NCBI RefSeq assembly: GCF_026341275.1
Contig: NZ_JAIFZO010000002.1
Location: forward strand, 3,201,264-3,265,263
DNA: 64,000 nt
Direction of reading: 5' to 3'
From: Streptomyces ortus
GTDB taxonomy: Bacteria; Actinomycetota; Actinomycetes; Streptomycetales; Streptomycetaceae
This document shows positions 39,970-50,802 of this stretch, piece after piece (the first letter of the stretch is position 1; every line of letters begins with the position of its first letter). The notes beneath the pieces were generated by a model. The model saw only the letters and a program-made list of their open reading frames with translations. It made no database searches and was not told the origin of the DNA. The translations under genes were made by a program, and so were the position numbers.

Positions 39970-40761
39970 GTGGAGATGGACTTCCAGGCACAGGACATTG
40001 CGGCACACGCGCACCCCCACACGGGATGGCCGGGCAACGAGCTGGAGGAGGTGCTGGCCGCCTCCCTGGGGCTCCCTCCGTCGCCCTCGACGGGGGCCCG
40101 GATCGTGGAGGTCCTGGGGCGCAGCTTCATCTGGGTGCCGCTGCCGGAGGGGGGCGGCCCGCACAGCGGACCGCTCGACCTGCCCACGATCGAGCTGGCC
40201 GGGCAGGCGTACGTGCCGGTCTTCACCTCGGAGCAGCAGTTCCGCCAGGTCGTCGGCGACCACATGGCGTACACGGTGGCGCCCGCCGTGGAGTTCGCGC
40301 GCGGTCTGCCGCCCCAGGCCGGCATCGTGCTCAATCCGGACGGCACGGTCGGGATGCCGGTGCCCCCGGCCGCCGTCGCCGAGCTGTGCCGGGCCGGCCG
40401 GACCGAACTGGACGGGCCCGCGAGCGGCGGCCGGGTCCGGCTCTTCCAGCCGGACTGGCAGGACGACCCGGTGGACTTCCTGGCCGCGGCCTCGGCGGAG
40501 TTCGAGGCGACCGGCCTGGTGCTGAGCGCCCGGCGCTGTCTGGCGAGCATCGAGGGCGGCGACACCGTGATGTTCGTCGGCGTGGAGGTGACCCACTGGG
40601 ACGAGAACGCGCGCACCCTCCCCCTGGACGCCCTGGGCCGCGCCCTCGGCAGGATCCCCCTGCCCCACCCGGTGAACCTGGTCTTCCTCGACGTGGCCCA
40701 GGACCCGGTGGGCCACTGGCTCCGGGACGAGGTCCGGCCGTTCTACACCCGGGCGTTCTGA
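39970..40761 (+). CDS. SseB-family (enhanced serine sensitivity) protein, copy 1
   Basis: 263 aa. SseB N-terminal domain (ELEEVLAASLG, FIWVPLPEGG, AYVPVFTSEQQFRQV, GIVLNPDG) and C-terminal SseB domain (VLSARRCLASIEGGDTVMFVGVEV, LVFLDVAQDPVGHWLRDEVRPFY). SseB was named from an E. coli serine-sensitivity phenotype; biochemical role unknown. Location beside the serine/glycine genes is suggestive only. GTG 39970 or ATG 39976 could start it. Cytosolic. Confidence 0.82.
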   Translation: MEMDFQAQDIAAHAHPHTGWPGNELEEVLAASLGLPPSPSTGARIVEVLGRSFIWVPLPEGGGPHSGPLDLPTIELAGQAYVPVFTSEQQFRQVVGDHMAYTVAPAVEFARGLPPQAGIVLNPDGTVGMPVPPAAVAELCRAGRTELDGPASGGRVRLFQPDWQDDPVDFLAAASAEFEATGLVLSARRCLASIEGGDTVMFVGVEVTHWDENARTLPLDALGRALGRIPLPHPVNLVFLDVAQDPVGHWLRDEVRPFYTRAF

Positions 40762-41007
40762 GGCGGGCCGTTCCGGGGCCGCCCGCAGGGTGCGCCCGGC
40801 CCCACACGGCCCGCACCCGACAGCGCACGGAGAGTCCCGAGCTCAGAACACCAAACCCGGCGGAGCGCAACGGTGCTGTCGGGATCGCCACTTAAGCTGG
40901 TTTCATGGCTCGGTCGGAGTGGTGCGATGTTCAAGTGAACGGGGCACCCCGTCGCATGCGAACCGTAGGACCGGTATGTCAGTGATGTCGCGAAGGGGCG
41001 GTAGAAG

Positions 41008-41799
41008 GTGAGCGCGTCGGGCACGGCCGCGGCCGGGCAGGTCGAGCACATGCTGCGCCAAGTGACGCCCGGGCGTTACGACGCCTACGAGGCGCTCCTG
41101 CGCGCGCTGGCGACCCCGCCGTCCGGCCAGGTGTGGATGCTGCTCTGGCACGGCCAGGCGGGCTCGCCCGACGCCCAGTACGGGAACATGGAGGTCGAGG
41201 GCTTCGGCTACGCCCCCTGTGTGACCTCCGCCCAGGAGCTCTCGGCCAGCGGCTGGAGCCGTTCGTACGAGGTGGCCGACGGGCTCGACGTGGCCCGCAC
41301 CCTGTACCCCGACCACTACGGCCTCTGGCTGAACCCGCACGCCCCGGGCGGCGGTGTCGGCATCCCCTGGCTCGATCTGCGGCGCATCGCCACCGGCCTG
41401 GAGCGGCAGCCCGCGGGCCCGCTGCGGCTGTCCGAGCCCGGCATCGAGATCCCGCAGTTCTACGCCCTGCTCACCCAGAACGCGCACCGGACGGCCGCCG
41501 TCCGCTCGCTGCGCCGCGCCTGGGTGCAGCCCGCGCTCGGCGCCCCGTACCTCGCCATCGGGCTCGATGTGTACGACACCAGCCCGCCGGCCGTGGACTC
41601 GGTGCGGGCGATGATGCAGCAGTCGATCGGCGCGGTGCCGGACGGGCTGCCGGTGTCGACCGTGGCGATGTCCGACGAGTACGACCCGGTGGCTCTGTGG
41701 CTGCGCGCCAACGCGCGGCCGTTCTACGACCGGGAGGCGCACGCGGCTCCCGTCCAGGCGCCGGCGGCGGGCGGTTACGGATTCCCCTCCGCGTACTGA
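41008..41799 (+). CDS. SseB-family protein, copy 2
   Basis: 263 aa, distant paralogue of the preceding gene: QVTPGRYDAYEALLRAL, GQVWMLLWHGQ, a shared core of GLWLNPHAPGGGVGIPW, and a C-terminal SseB-like part LGAPYLAIGLDVYDTSPP ending LRANARPFYDRE (compare VRPFY in copy 1). GTG preceded by GAAGGGG. Separated by 246 bp in which I see no feature. The two may form a heteromer. Confidence 0.78.
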   Translation: MSASGTAAAGQVEHMLRQVTPGRYDAYEALLRALATPPSGQVWMLLWHGQAGSPDAQYGNMEVEGFGYAPCVTSAQELSASGWSRSYEVADGLDVARTLYPDHYGLWLNPHAPGGGVGIPWLDLRRIATGLERQPAGPLRLSEPGIEIPQFYALLTQNAHRTAAVRSLRRAWVQPALGAPYLAIGLDVYDTSPPAVDSVRAMMQQSIGAVPDGLPVSTVAMSDEYDPVALWLRANARPFYDREAHAAPVQAPAAGGYGFPSAY

Positions 41800-42182
41800 G
41801 ATGATCTGTGCGGACACGGTCCACCCGCCCGGGTGGGCGTGATCCGTCAGAGGGAGTCCACACAGTGGAGCGTCCGCTCCCGCACCCGTACCGCCCCTGG
41901 GTGGTATGTCCCGATCTACGCGGGTAAATGGGTTGCGAGGCACCTTTCGCCCCCATTGTCATGTGTCCGCCCCCCGTTACCCGGCGTTCGGATAACGGAA
42001 CCCTCCTGACGGCATCACGGTTACGCATCCATTCGCCTTGAAGTCTGGCTTCAGATCACCGAGGCGTTGAAGACTCCCCGTCCAGGGGGTTTAAACCTCC
42101 AGATGTGTACGACGGACTGATCACGCCGCTACAGCGGCAAGCGTGGGCCGGCTACCGCCGGTTGAGAGGGGTCCCTGCCACG
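41800..42182. promoter_or_regulatory. 383-bp upstream region of the oligopeptide transporter operon
   Basis: No ORF support. Contains an inverted repeat CCGTTA-N13-TAACGG (41974-41998), another CGGTTAC nearby (42018-42024), a short TGAAG-N5-CTTCA repeat near 42039, and a GGGTTTAAACC patch (42087-42097). Likely promoter and operator region of 42183-48505; elements not assigned. Confidence 0.4.
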
Positions 42183-43196
42183 ATGACGGCACCATTGCAC
42201 GAGCCGACGGCCGAAGCCGCGCCGAGCGCGGCCGAAGAGGCGGCGCTCGTTGCCGGCTCCGCCGAGGCGAAGGCGGTACAAGGACGTTCCCTCGGCCGCA
42301 TCGCCTGGGAGCGCCTGAAGCGGGACAAGCTGGCCCTGGCGGGCGGCATGGTCGTTCTCCTGCTGATCCTTGTCGCGGTGTTCGCCCCGCTGATCGCGAA
42401 CCTGGTCGGCCAGGATCCCGAGACGCACCACGAGGACCTGATCGACCCGCTCTTCTCGACCCCCACCGGGTCCCTCGGCGGCATCAGCGGGGACCACCTC
42501 CTCGGTGTCGAACCCGTCAGCGGCCGCGACATCTTCGCCCGCATCGTCTACGGCGCCCGGATCTCCCTGCTGGTCGGCTTCCTGTCGGCCCTGGTGGCCG
42601 TGGTGCTCGGCACGGTCCTCGGTGTGCTCGCCGGCTTCTTCGGCGGCTGGGTCGACGCCGCCGTCAGCCGCGTGATGGACGGCCTGCTGGCCTTCCCGCA
42701 GCTGCTCTTCATCATCGCGCTGGTCTCGGTCATGCCGAACGAGATGCTGGGACTGACCGGCACGGGCGTGCGCCTGTTCGTGATGATCCTGGTGATCGGC
42801 TTCTTCGGCTGGCCCTACGTCGGCCGCGTGGTGCGCGGCCAGACGCTCTCCCTGCGGGAGCGCGAGTACGTGGAGGCCGCGCGCAGCCTCGGAGCCGGAC
42901 GGTTCTACATCCTGTTCAAGGAGCTGCTGCCCAACCTGGTCGCGCCGATCATCGTGTACACGACGATGATGATCCCGACCAACATCCTCACGGAGGCGGC
43001 GCTCAGCTTCCTGGGCGTCGGCGTCAAGCCGCCGACCGCCTCGTGGGGCCAGATGCTCTCCTCGGCGATCGACTACTACGACTCGGACCCCATGTACATG
43101 GTGATCCCGGGTGTGGCGATCTTCATCACCGTGCTCTCCTTCAACCTCTTCGGCGACGGCGTGCGTGACGCGCTCGACCCGAAGGGCTCCCGCTGA
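42183..43196 (+). CDS. Oligopeptide ABC importer permease (OppC/DppC type)
   Basis: 337 aa. Cytosolic tail of ~60 Ala/Glu-rich residues, OppC N-domain (WERLKRDKLALAGGMVVLLLIL), then six helices. The binding-protein-dependent loop is VEAARSLGAGRFYILFKELLPN, the EAA motif that docks the ATPases, and the end has EAALSFLGVGVKPPTASWG, typical of OppC/NikC. ATG 42183 fits the family; a GTG at 42105 is in frame. First gene of a C-A-B-D-F operon, matching the order I recall for SCO5476-5480. Confidence 0.92.
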   Translation: MTAPLHEPTAEAAPSAAEEAALVAGSAEAKAVQGRSLGRIAWERLKRDKLALAGGMVVLLLILVAVFAPLIANLVGQDPETHHEDLIDPLFSTPTGSLGGISGDHLLGVEPVSGRDIFARIVYGARISLLVGFLSALVAVVLGTVLGVLAGFFGGWVDAAVSRVMDGLLAFPQLLFIIALVSVMPNEMLGLTGTGVRLFVMILVIGFFGWPYVGRVVRGQTLSLREREYVEAARSLGAGRFYILFKELLPNLVAPIIVYTTMMIPTNILTEAALSFLGVGVKPPTASWGQMLSSAIDYYDSDPMYMVIPGVAIFITVLSFNLFGDGVRDALDPKGSR

Positions 43197-43257
43197 ACTG
43201 CCGTACCCCCATGGGCCCGTCATCTGTCGACGGGCCGCTACATATCGGAGGATCCGA

Positions 43258-45048
43258 GTGAGTACCCAACGCACCACAGGGCGGCGCAAGCAGGCCGTGG
43301 CCGCCGCAGCCGTGGTCGCTGCACTGCTGTCCACGGCGGCGTGCGGCGGCGGCAACGACGACGACGGGGGCGGTTCGAAGAGCGGCGCGGCCGGCTTCGA
43401 CGCTGCGAACAACAAGGTCGCCCAGGCCTCTGCGGCCAAGAAGGGCGGCACGCTGAAGTTCGCGGCCGCCCAGGACGCCGACTCGTGGGACACCACGCGC
43501 GGTTACTACGGCTTCATGTGGAACTTCAGCCGGTACTACAGCCGCCAGCTGGTGACCAACGCCACGGAGCCGGGTGCCAAGGGTGCCGCGGTCACGCCGG
43601 ACCTCGCCGAGAAGACCGCCACGGTCTCCGACGACGGCAAGACCTACACGTACACGCTGCGTGACGGCATCACCTGGGAGGATGGCAAGCCCATCACTTC
43701 CAAGGACGTCAAGTACGGCATCGAGCGTGCGTGGGCGCAGGACGTGCTCTCGGGTGGTCCGATCTACCTTCAGGAGGTCCTCGACCCGAAGAAGGAGTAC
43801 AAGGGCCCCTACAAGGACAAGTCCTCGGACAAGCTCGGTCTGAAGGCGATCCAGACGCCGGACGACAAGACCATCGTCTTCAAGCTGCCCGAGGCGAACT
43901 CGGACTTCGAGGAGATGCTCGCGCTGACCTCGGCGTCCCCGGTCCGCCAGGACAAGGACACCAAGTCGAAGTACGGCCTGAAGCCGTTCTCGTCCGGCCC
44001 GTACAAGTTCGAGTCGTACACGCCGAACAAGAGCCTGATCCTGGTCCGCAACACCGAGTGGAAGCAGGCTTCCGACCCGGTCCGCAAGGCGTACCCGGAC
44101 AAGATCACGGTCAACTTCTTCACCAACGCCAATGACATGGACCAGCGTCTGATCAACGGCGACTACGACCTGGACCTCGGTCAGACCGGTCTCTCCCCGC
44201 AGGGCCGCACCAACGCCCTGAAGCAGCACAAGGCGAACCTGGACAACCCGGTCTCCGGCTACATCCGCTACGCGGTCTTCCCGCAGAGCGTCAAGCCGTT
44301 CGACAACGAGCACTGCCGCAAGGCCGTGATCTACGGTGCCGACCACGAGTCGCTCCAGACCGCTCGTGGCGGCCCGGTCGCCGGTGGTGACATCGGTACC
44401 AACATGCTGCCGCCGTCGGTCCCGGGCTCCGAGGGTCAGAAGTACGACCCGTACGAGTCGGCCACGACGAACAAGAACGGCAACGTCGCCAAGGCCAAGG
44501 AAGAGCTCAAGGCCTGCGGCAAGCCGAACGGCTTCAAGACCACCATCGCGGTCCGCAACAACAAGCCCGTCGAGGTCGCCACGGCCGAGTCCCTCCAGGC
44601 CTCGCTGAAGAAGGTCGGCATCACCGTCGACATCGACCAGTTCGACGGTGCCCAGACCACCGGCATCATCGGTAGCCCCTCGAACGTGAAGAAGAAGGGC
44701 TACGGCATCATCATCATGGGCTGGGGCCCGGACTTCCCGTCCGTCCAGGGCTACGGTCTGCCCCTGTGGAGCGGCGACTACATCCTTGAGAGCGGCAACA
44801 ACAACTTCGCCCTGATCAAGGACAAGAAGATCGACGGTCTCTTCAAGGACTACACGAAGGAACTGGACGACACGAAGAAGGCCGCGATCTCCACGGAGAT
44901 CAACCACAAGGTCATGGAGGGCGGCTACTACCTGCCCTTCGTCTTCGAGAAGTTCATCAACTGGCGCTCGAACCGTCTGGCGAACGTCTACACCTCCGAC
45001 GGTTACAGCGGTCAGTACGACTTCGTGAACCTCGGCCTCAAGAAGTAA
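43258..45048 (+). CDS. Oligopeptide-binding lipoprotein (OppA/BldKB-like)
   Basis: 596-aa SBP family 5 lipoprotein. Signal peptide with lipobox LSTAAC followed by a Gly/Asp-rich linker. Family motifs: GGTLKFAAAQDADSWD, YTYTLRDGITWEDGKPITSKDVKYGIERAW, FSSGPYKFESYTP and the late VNLGLKK. GTG start has GGAGG 6 nt upstream. Captures peptides outside the membrane for the flanking permeases. Codon use is unusually AAG/AAC-rich and regular, typical of high expression. BldK-like systems import developmental peptides; that role here is not shown. Confidence 0.93.
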   Translation: MSTQRTTGRRKQAVAAAAVVAALLSTAACGGGNDDDGGGSKSGAAGFDAANNKVAQASAAKKGGTLKFAAAQDADSWDTTRGYYGFMWNFSRYYSRQLVTNATEPGAKGAAVTPDLAEKTATVSDDGKTYTYTLRDGITWEDGKPITSKDVKYGIERAWAQDVLSGGPIYLQEVLDPKKEYKGPYKDKSSDKLGLKAIQTPDDKTIVFKLPEANSDFEEMLALTSASPVRQDKDTKSKYGLKPFSSGPYKFESYTPNKSLILVRNTEWKQASDPVRKAYPDKITVNFFTNANDMDQRLINGDYDLDLGQTGLSPQGRTNALKQHKANLDNPVSGYIRYAVFPQSVKPFDNEHCRKAVIYGADHESLQTARGGPVAGGDIGTNMLPPSVPGSEGQKYDPYESATTNKNGNVAKAKEELKACGKPNGFKTTIAVRNNKPVEVATAESLQASLKKVGITVDIDQFDGAQTTGIIGSPSNVKKKGYGIIIMGWGPDFPSVQGYGLPLWSGDYILESGNNNFALIKDKKIDGLFKDYTKELDDTKKAAISTEINHKVMEGGYYLPFVFEKFINWRSNRLANVYTSDGYSGQYDFVNLGLKK

Positions 45049-45165
45049 CACCGACCGGCGCACCCGCCATACGGCACGAAAGGCAGGTGAAGGCCGGCGC
45101 GGCGTGACCCGCGGGCCACCGGACGACCTCCGGTGGCCCGCGGCCCCGCCGCCGGGCCGAGAGCA

Positions 45166-46164
45166 GTGCTCGCATACCTCATCAGGCGGCTCTTCGCCGC
45201 CGCAGTGATGCTGGTGATCATCATTCTGGTGGTCTTCGGTATCTTCTTCCTCGTCCCCCGCTGGGCGGGCGTGGACCCGGCCACGATGTTCGTCGGCAAG
45301 CAGGCGGACCCTGCGGCCATCGAGGCCGTGCGGCAGAAGCTCGGTCTGGCAGACCCGATCTTCGCCCAGGTCTGGGAGTTCTTCAAAGGCCTGTTCGTAG
45401 GCCGTACGTACTCCGGTGGCGGCGACGTCACCAAGTGCGCGGCGCCCTGCTTCGGTTACTCCTTCCGCAGCGAGCAGGCCATCTGGCCGGTGCTCACCGA
45501 CCGCTTCCCAGTGACCCTGGCCCTCGCGCTCGGTGCCGCCGTACTGTGGCTGATCTTCGGTGTCGCGGCCGGTGTGCTGTCCGCGCTCAAGCGCGGATCC
45601 CTCTGGGACCGCGGTGCGATGATCATCGCCCTCGGCGGCGTCTCGCTCCCCATCTACTTCACCGGTCTGCTGTCGCTCGCGATCTTCAGTTACGGACTGG
45701 GCTGGATCGACGCCCAGTACGTGCCGCTCGAAGAGAGCTTCACCGGCTGGTTCGGCGGCATGATCCTGCCCTGGGTCACGCTCGCCTTCCTCTACGCCGC
45801 GATGTACGCCCGTATCACCAGAGCCACCATGCTGGAGGTCCTGGGCGAGGACTACATCCGGACGGCCCGTGCCAAGGGTCTGACCGAGCCCGTCGTCATC
45901 GGAAAGCACGCGATGCGTTCCACCATGACGCCGATCCTCACCATGCTCGGCATGGACCTGGGCGCGCTGATCGGTGGCGCGATCCTCACCGAGACCACCT
46001 TCAGCCTTCCCGGCCTCGGCCAGGCCGTCCTCAAGGCCATCAGCGACAAGGACCTGCCCATCATCCTGGGCGTCACGCTGATCACCTCGCTCGCGGTGAT
46101 CGTCGCGAACCTGCTGGTGGACCTGCTGTACGCCGTGATCGACCCCCGAGTGAGGCTCTCATGA
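45166..46164 (+). CDS. Oligopeptide ABC importer permease (OppB/DppB type)
   Basis: 332 aa, six membrane segments. OppB N-terminus LAYLIRRLFAAAVMLVIIIL, a periplasmic stretch (~residues 40-100) with two Cys in KCAAPC, and the EAA loop DYIRTARAKGLTEPVVIGKHAMR. C-terminal EAA-family tail TLITSLAVIVANLLVDLLYA, DPRVRL. GTG 45166 preferred by family start; ribosome binding site weak. Stop overlaps the next ATG by 4 nt. Confidence 0.92.
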   Translation: MLAYLIRRLFAAAVMLVIIILVVFGIFFLVPRWAGVDPATMFVGKQADPAAIEAVRQKLGLADPIFAQVWEFFKGLFVGRTYSGGGDVTKCAAPCFGYSFRSEQAIWPVLTDRFPVTLALALGAAVLWLIFGVAAGVLSALKRGSLWDRGAMIIALGGVSLPIYFTGLLSLAIFSYGLGWIDAQYVPLEESFTGWFGGMILPWVTLAFLYAAMYARITRATMLEVLGEDYIRTARAKGLTEPVVIGKHAMRSTMTPILTMLGMDLGALIGGAILTETTFSLPGLGQAVLKAISDKDLPIILGVTLITSLAVIVANLLVDLLYAVIDPRVRLS

Positions 46165-47254
46165 CCGAACTCAGCAAGAGCGGAGCCGCCGTGGGGGAGC
46201 CCGTCAAGGACTCGCCCGCGCCCTCCGCCTTCCTCGAAGTCCGCGACCTCAAGGTGCACTTCCCGACCGACGACGGACTGGTCAAGTCCGTCGACGGGCT
46301 CAGCTTCTCGCTGGAGAAGGGCAAGACCCTCGGCATCGTGGGCGAGTCGGGTTCGGGCAAGTCGGTGACCTCGCTCGGCATCATGGGCCTGCACACGGCC
46401 GGTCAGTACGGCAAGCGCAAGGCGCAGATCTCCGGCGAGATCTGGCTGGACGGCACGGAACTGCTCTCCGCCGACCCCGACCACGTGCGCAAGCTGCGTG
46501 GCCGCGAGATGGCGATGATCTTCCAGGACCCGCTGTCGGCGCTGCACCCGTACTACACGATCGGCCAGCAGATCGTGGAGGCCTACCGGATCCACCACAA
46601 GGTCGACAAGAAGACGGCCCGCCGGCGGGCCGTCGAGATGCTCGACCGCGTCGGCATCCCGCAGCCGGACAAGCGCGTGGACAGCTACCCGCACGAGTTC
46701 TCCGGCGGTATGCGCCAGCGCGCCATGATCGCGATGTCGCTGGTCAACAACCCCGAACTGCTGATCGCGGACGAGCCGACGACCGCCCTGGACGTGACCG
46801 TCCAGGCGCAGATCCTCGACCTCATCCGGGACCTGCAGAAGGAGTTCGGCTCCGCGGTCATCGTCATCACCCACGACCTGGGCGTCGTCGCCGAACTCTC
46901 CGACGACATCCTGGTGATGTACGGCGGGCGCTGCATCGAGCGGGGTCCGGCCGAGAAGGTCTTCTACGAGCCCAAGCACCCCTACACCTGGGGCCTGCTG
47001 GGTTCGATGCCGCGGCTCGACCGTGAGCAGACCGAACGGCTGATCCCGGTCAAGGGCTCGCCGCCCTCGCTGATCAACCTCCCGTCGGGCTGCGCGTTCA
47101 ACCCGCGCTGCGCGTACGCGGACGTCCCCAAGGACAACGTCACCCGCACGGTCCGCCCCGAGCTGTCCGAGGTCGGCAGCCAGCACTGGGCCGCCTGCCA
47201 CATGACGCAGGAGCAGCGGGAGCGGATCTGGACCGAAGAGATTGCGCCCAAGCT

Positions 47255-47258
<4 letters not shown>
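46161..47258 (+). CDS. Oligopeptide ABC importer ATPase (OppD/DppD type)
   Basis: 365 aa. Walker A GESGSGKSVTSLGIMG, Q-loop MIFQDPLSALHP, signature FSGGMRQRAMIAMSL, Walker B LLIADEPTTALDVTVQAQ and switch HDLGVVAELSDD. C-terminal oligopeptide domain with four-Cys-type cluster region (SGCAFNPRCAYAD and CHMTQEQ) seen in OppD/DppD, which can bind an Fe-S cluster. Overlaps neighbours by 4 nt on both sides. Confidence 0.94.
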
Positions 47259-48505
<1,247 letters not shown>

Positions 48506-48568
48506 GGCCCGGAAGCAGCAGGGCCCTGAAGCAGTGGGGCCCGACAGAGATAAGTAAGACAAGTAACA

Positions 48569-48605
48569 CCGAGCCCCCGCCTTGTAATGCAAGGCGGGGG
48601 CTCGG
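48569..48605 (+). terminator. Terminator of the oligopeptide importer operon
   Basis: CCGAGCCCCCGCCTT with a 7-nt loop and a perfect 15-bp complement, 63 bp past the stop and 20 bp before the next start. Confidence 0.8.
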
Positions 48606-48625
48606 CGCTGGGTGAGAATGCAGAG

Positions 48626-49288
48626 GTGTTCCAGCAACTCTTCACTCCCTCCGTCCAGCACACCCTCGAACTCGTCGGCATCTTCTTCTTCGCGATCTCC
48701 GGCGCGCTGCTCGCCGTGCGCAAGAACTTCGACGTCTTCGGCATGGCCGTCCTCGCGGAGGTCACCGCGCTGGGCGGCGGCCTGTTCCGTGACCTGATCA
48801 TCGGGGCGGTGCCGCCCGCGGCCTTCACCGACCTCGGGTACTTCCTCACCCCGCTCCTCGCCACCCTGCTCGTGTTCTTCCTCCACCCCGAGGTGGAACG
48901 GATCCAGCTCGGCGTGAACGTCTTCGACGCGGCCGGCCTCGGCCTCTTCTGCGTCTCCGGCACGACGAAGGCGTACGAGTACGGGCTCGGCCTCACCGCC
49001 TCCGCGACCCTCGGGCTCGCCACGGCCGTCGGCGGCGGTGTGCTGCGGGACGTCCTCGCCAACGAGGTGCCGTCGCTGCTGCGCTGGGACCGAGACCTGT
49101 ACGCCGTGCCCGCCATCGTCGGCGCCACGATGGTCGTCCTGTGCATCCGCTACGACGTGCTGAGCCCGTACACCTCGGGGCTCGCGGTCGGCACCGCCTT
49201 CGCGCTGCGACTGCTCGCGATGCGCTACCACTGGCGCGCGCCCCGGGCATGGCACCGGCGCTCGACGGCGGTGGAGGTGCCGGACTGA
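48626..49288 (+). CDS. TRIC-type cation channel / UPF0126 membrane protein
   Basis: 220 aa with about seven membrane segments in two repeats, each with the family turn: TALGGGLFRDLIIGAVPPAAF and AVGGGVLRDVLANEVPSLL. Prokaryotic members of this family form trimeric K+-permeable channels (TRIC) while E. coli YadS/YicG are less clear. GTG 48626 is used because the longer frame runs through the upstream terminator. Single gene. Confidence 0.88.
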   Translation: MFQQLFTPSVQHTLELVGIFFFAISGALLAVRKNFDVFGMAVLAEVTALGGGLFRDLIIGAVPPAAFTDLGYFLTPLLATLLVFFLHPEVERIQLGVNVFDAAGLGLFCVSGTTKAYEYGLGLTASATLGLATAVGGGVLRDVLANEVPSLLRWDRDLYAVPAIVGATMVVLCIRYDVLSPYTSGLAVGTAFALRLLAMRYHWRAPRAWHRRSTAVEVPD

Positions 49289-49393
49289 GTCCCTCGGTTC
49301 GTGGAAAGCGGGTTGTGTATGTGGGGGACGTGGTTCATCTGATCGACACATGGAAAGCTACCGCTTAGTAATCACTTGTTGTACCGTTCACGC

Positions 49394-50260
49394 ATGCCAG
49401 AAGCAGCTTCCGCGCACGCGCTGCGGGCCAGGATCGGCGACAGCGAGTTCGACCGCGACACCGCGCTCACCCGCCGCGGCCCCGGCGTCTACGACATCGA
49501 CCTGTCCGCCGGGTGGACGATCATCAGCGCCGTCAACGGCGGCTACCTCCTCGCCGTCCTGGGCCGCGCGCTCGCCGACGCCCTGCCGCACTCCGACCCG
49601 TTCACGATCTCCGCGCACTACCTGACGGCGTCCCGCCCGGGCCCCGCGGTCGTGCGCACCGACGTCGTACGCACGGGACGCACCCTCTCCACCGGCCAGG
49701 CGTCCCTCTTCCAGTACGACGACGAGGGCCACGAGGTCGAGCGGATCCGCGTCCTGGCCTCGTACGGGGACCTCGACGCCCTGCCCGACGACGTCCGTAC
49801 GAGCGCGTCGCCACCCGCGATCCCGCCGATCGACCAGTGCTTCGGCGCCTCGGACAGCCCCGACGGCGCCCCCGTACCCGGCAGCTCCGCCATCACCGAC
49901 CGGCTGATGCTCAAGCTCGACCCGAGCACGCTCGGCTGGGCCCTCGGGGCGCCGTCCGGCCGGGGCGAGATGCGCGCCTGGTTCGGCCTCGCCGACGGCC
50001 GCGACGCCGATCCCCTCTCGCTGCTCCTCGCGGTGGACGCGCTGCCGCCGACCGCCTTCGAACTCGGCCTGACCGGCTGGGTGCCCACCGTCGAACTGAC
50101 CGTCCATGTACGCAGTCGGCCGGCGCCGGGGCCCCTGCGGATCGCCATCACCACCCGCAACCTCGCGGGCGGCTTCCTGGAGGAGGACGCCGAGGTCTGG
50201 GACGGCGCGGACCGGCTCGTCGCACAGTCGCGCCAGCTGGCCCGGGTACGGCTGGGCTGA
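49394..50260 (+). CDS. Acyl-CoA thioesterase-like double-hotdog protein
   Basis: 288 aa. Two hotdog halves: N-terminal AGWTIISAVNGGYLLAVLGRAL and HYLTASRPGPAVVRTDVVRTGRTLSTGQASLFQ, C-terminal GLTGWVPTVELTVHVRS and DRLVAQSRQLARV. This fits the thioesterase superfamily (4HBT_3/TesB-like). Likely hydrolyses acyl-CoA; substrate unknown. ATG 49394 (MPEAASAHALRARIG). The upstream AT-rich stretch (49350-49390) probably holds the promoter. A TetR gene lies 540 bp downstream, but I see no matching operator here. Confidence 0.85.
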   Translation: MPEAASAHALRARIGDSEFDRDTALTRRGPGVYDIDLSAGWTIISAVNGGYLLAVLGRALADALPHSDPFTISAHYLTASRPGPAVVRTDVVRTGRTLSTGQASLFQYDDEGHEVERIRVLASYGDLDALPDDVRTSASPPAIPPIDQCFGASDSPDGAPVPGSSAITDRLMLKLDPSTLGWALGAPSGRGEMRAWFGLADGRDADPLSLLLAVDALPPTAFELGLTGWVPTVELTVHVRSRPAPGPLRIAITTRNLAGGFLEEDAEVWDGADRLVAQSRQLARVRLG

Positions 50261-50396
50261 CCTCCGTACGCCGGTGGGGAAGTTGGGGCGTTCTTTGCCC
50301 TAGCCACAGGCGGAGCACAGCGCGGGCCCGAGTGGGGCCATGGATGGCTGGTTGCATGCGCCTCTCGGACTGCCCCCATCCCGCGGAGTTGCCTTC

Positions 50397-50741
50397 ATGA
50401 AGCGTGTACGTCACGTCCCCGCCGTCGCCCTGCTGGCGCTCGCGCCCCTTCTGCTGACGGCCTGCGGCTCGGGCGACTCCTCCTCGGGCGGCGGCAACGG
50501 AACGTCGGCTCAGCCGAGTTGTCGACCGCCGTCGGGCGGACCGGGCGGCGGCGCGTCGGGGCGGCCGAGCGGGGCCCCGTCGGGGATGCCGTCCGGGATG
50601 CCCTCGGGGGCGCCCTCCGGCAAGGCTCCGTCGGGCGCGCCCTCCGGGATGCCCTCGGGGATGCCGAGCGGCGGCCCCGGCGGTCAGGGCGGCGGCTGCG
50701 GCCCCGAGGGCCAGGGGCAGGGTCAGCAGACGCAGGGCTGA
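50397..50741 (+). CDS. Small Pro/Gly/Ser repeat lipoprotein
   Basis: 114 aa. Signal peptide and lipobox LLLTAC, then a low-complexity body built on a P-S-G-M/A repeat (about ten PSGx units, ~residues 50-90), flanked by single Cys in PSCRPPSG and GGGCGPEG and ending GQGQQTQG. GGAG 9 nt before the ATG. Surface lipoprotein of unknown function; the two Cys could form a disulfide closing the repeat. Repeats like this vary in number between strains. Confidence 0.7.
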   Translation: MKRVRHVPAVALLALAPLLLTACGSGDSSSGGGNGTSAQPSCRPPSGGPGGGASGRPSGAPSGMPSGMPSGAPSGKAPSGAPSGMPSGMPSGGPGGQGGGCGPEGQGQGQQTQG

Positions 50742-50802
50742 AGTCGGGGGAGCGCAGGGCTCGGGGCGCGTACCAGACCGTCGTACGCGCCCCTCGCGTG
50801 TG

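Noticed and set aside
43141..45909. Long minus-strand frame across the oligopeptide importer
   Set aside because: Shadow of the binding-protein and permease genes.
50560..50690. Short regular repeats considered as a CRISPR-like array
   Set aside because: The repeats are in-frame PSGx codons inside a lipoprotein gene, with no spacers or cas genes.
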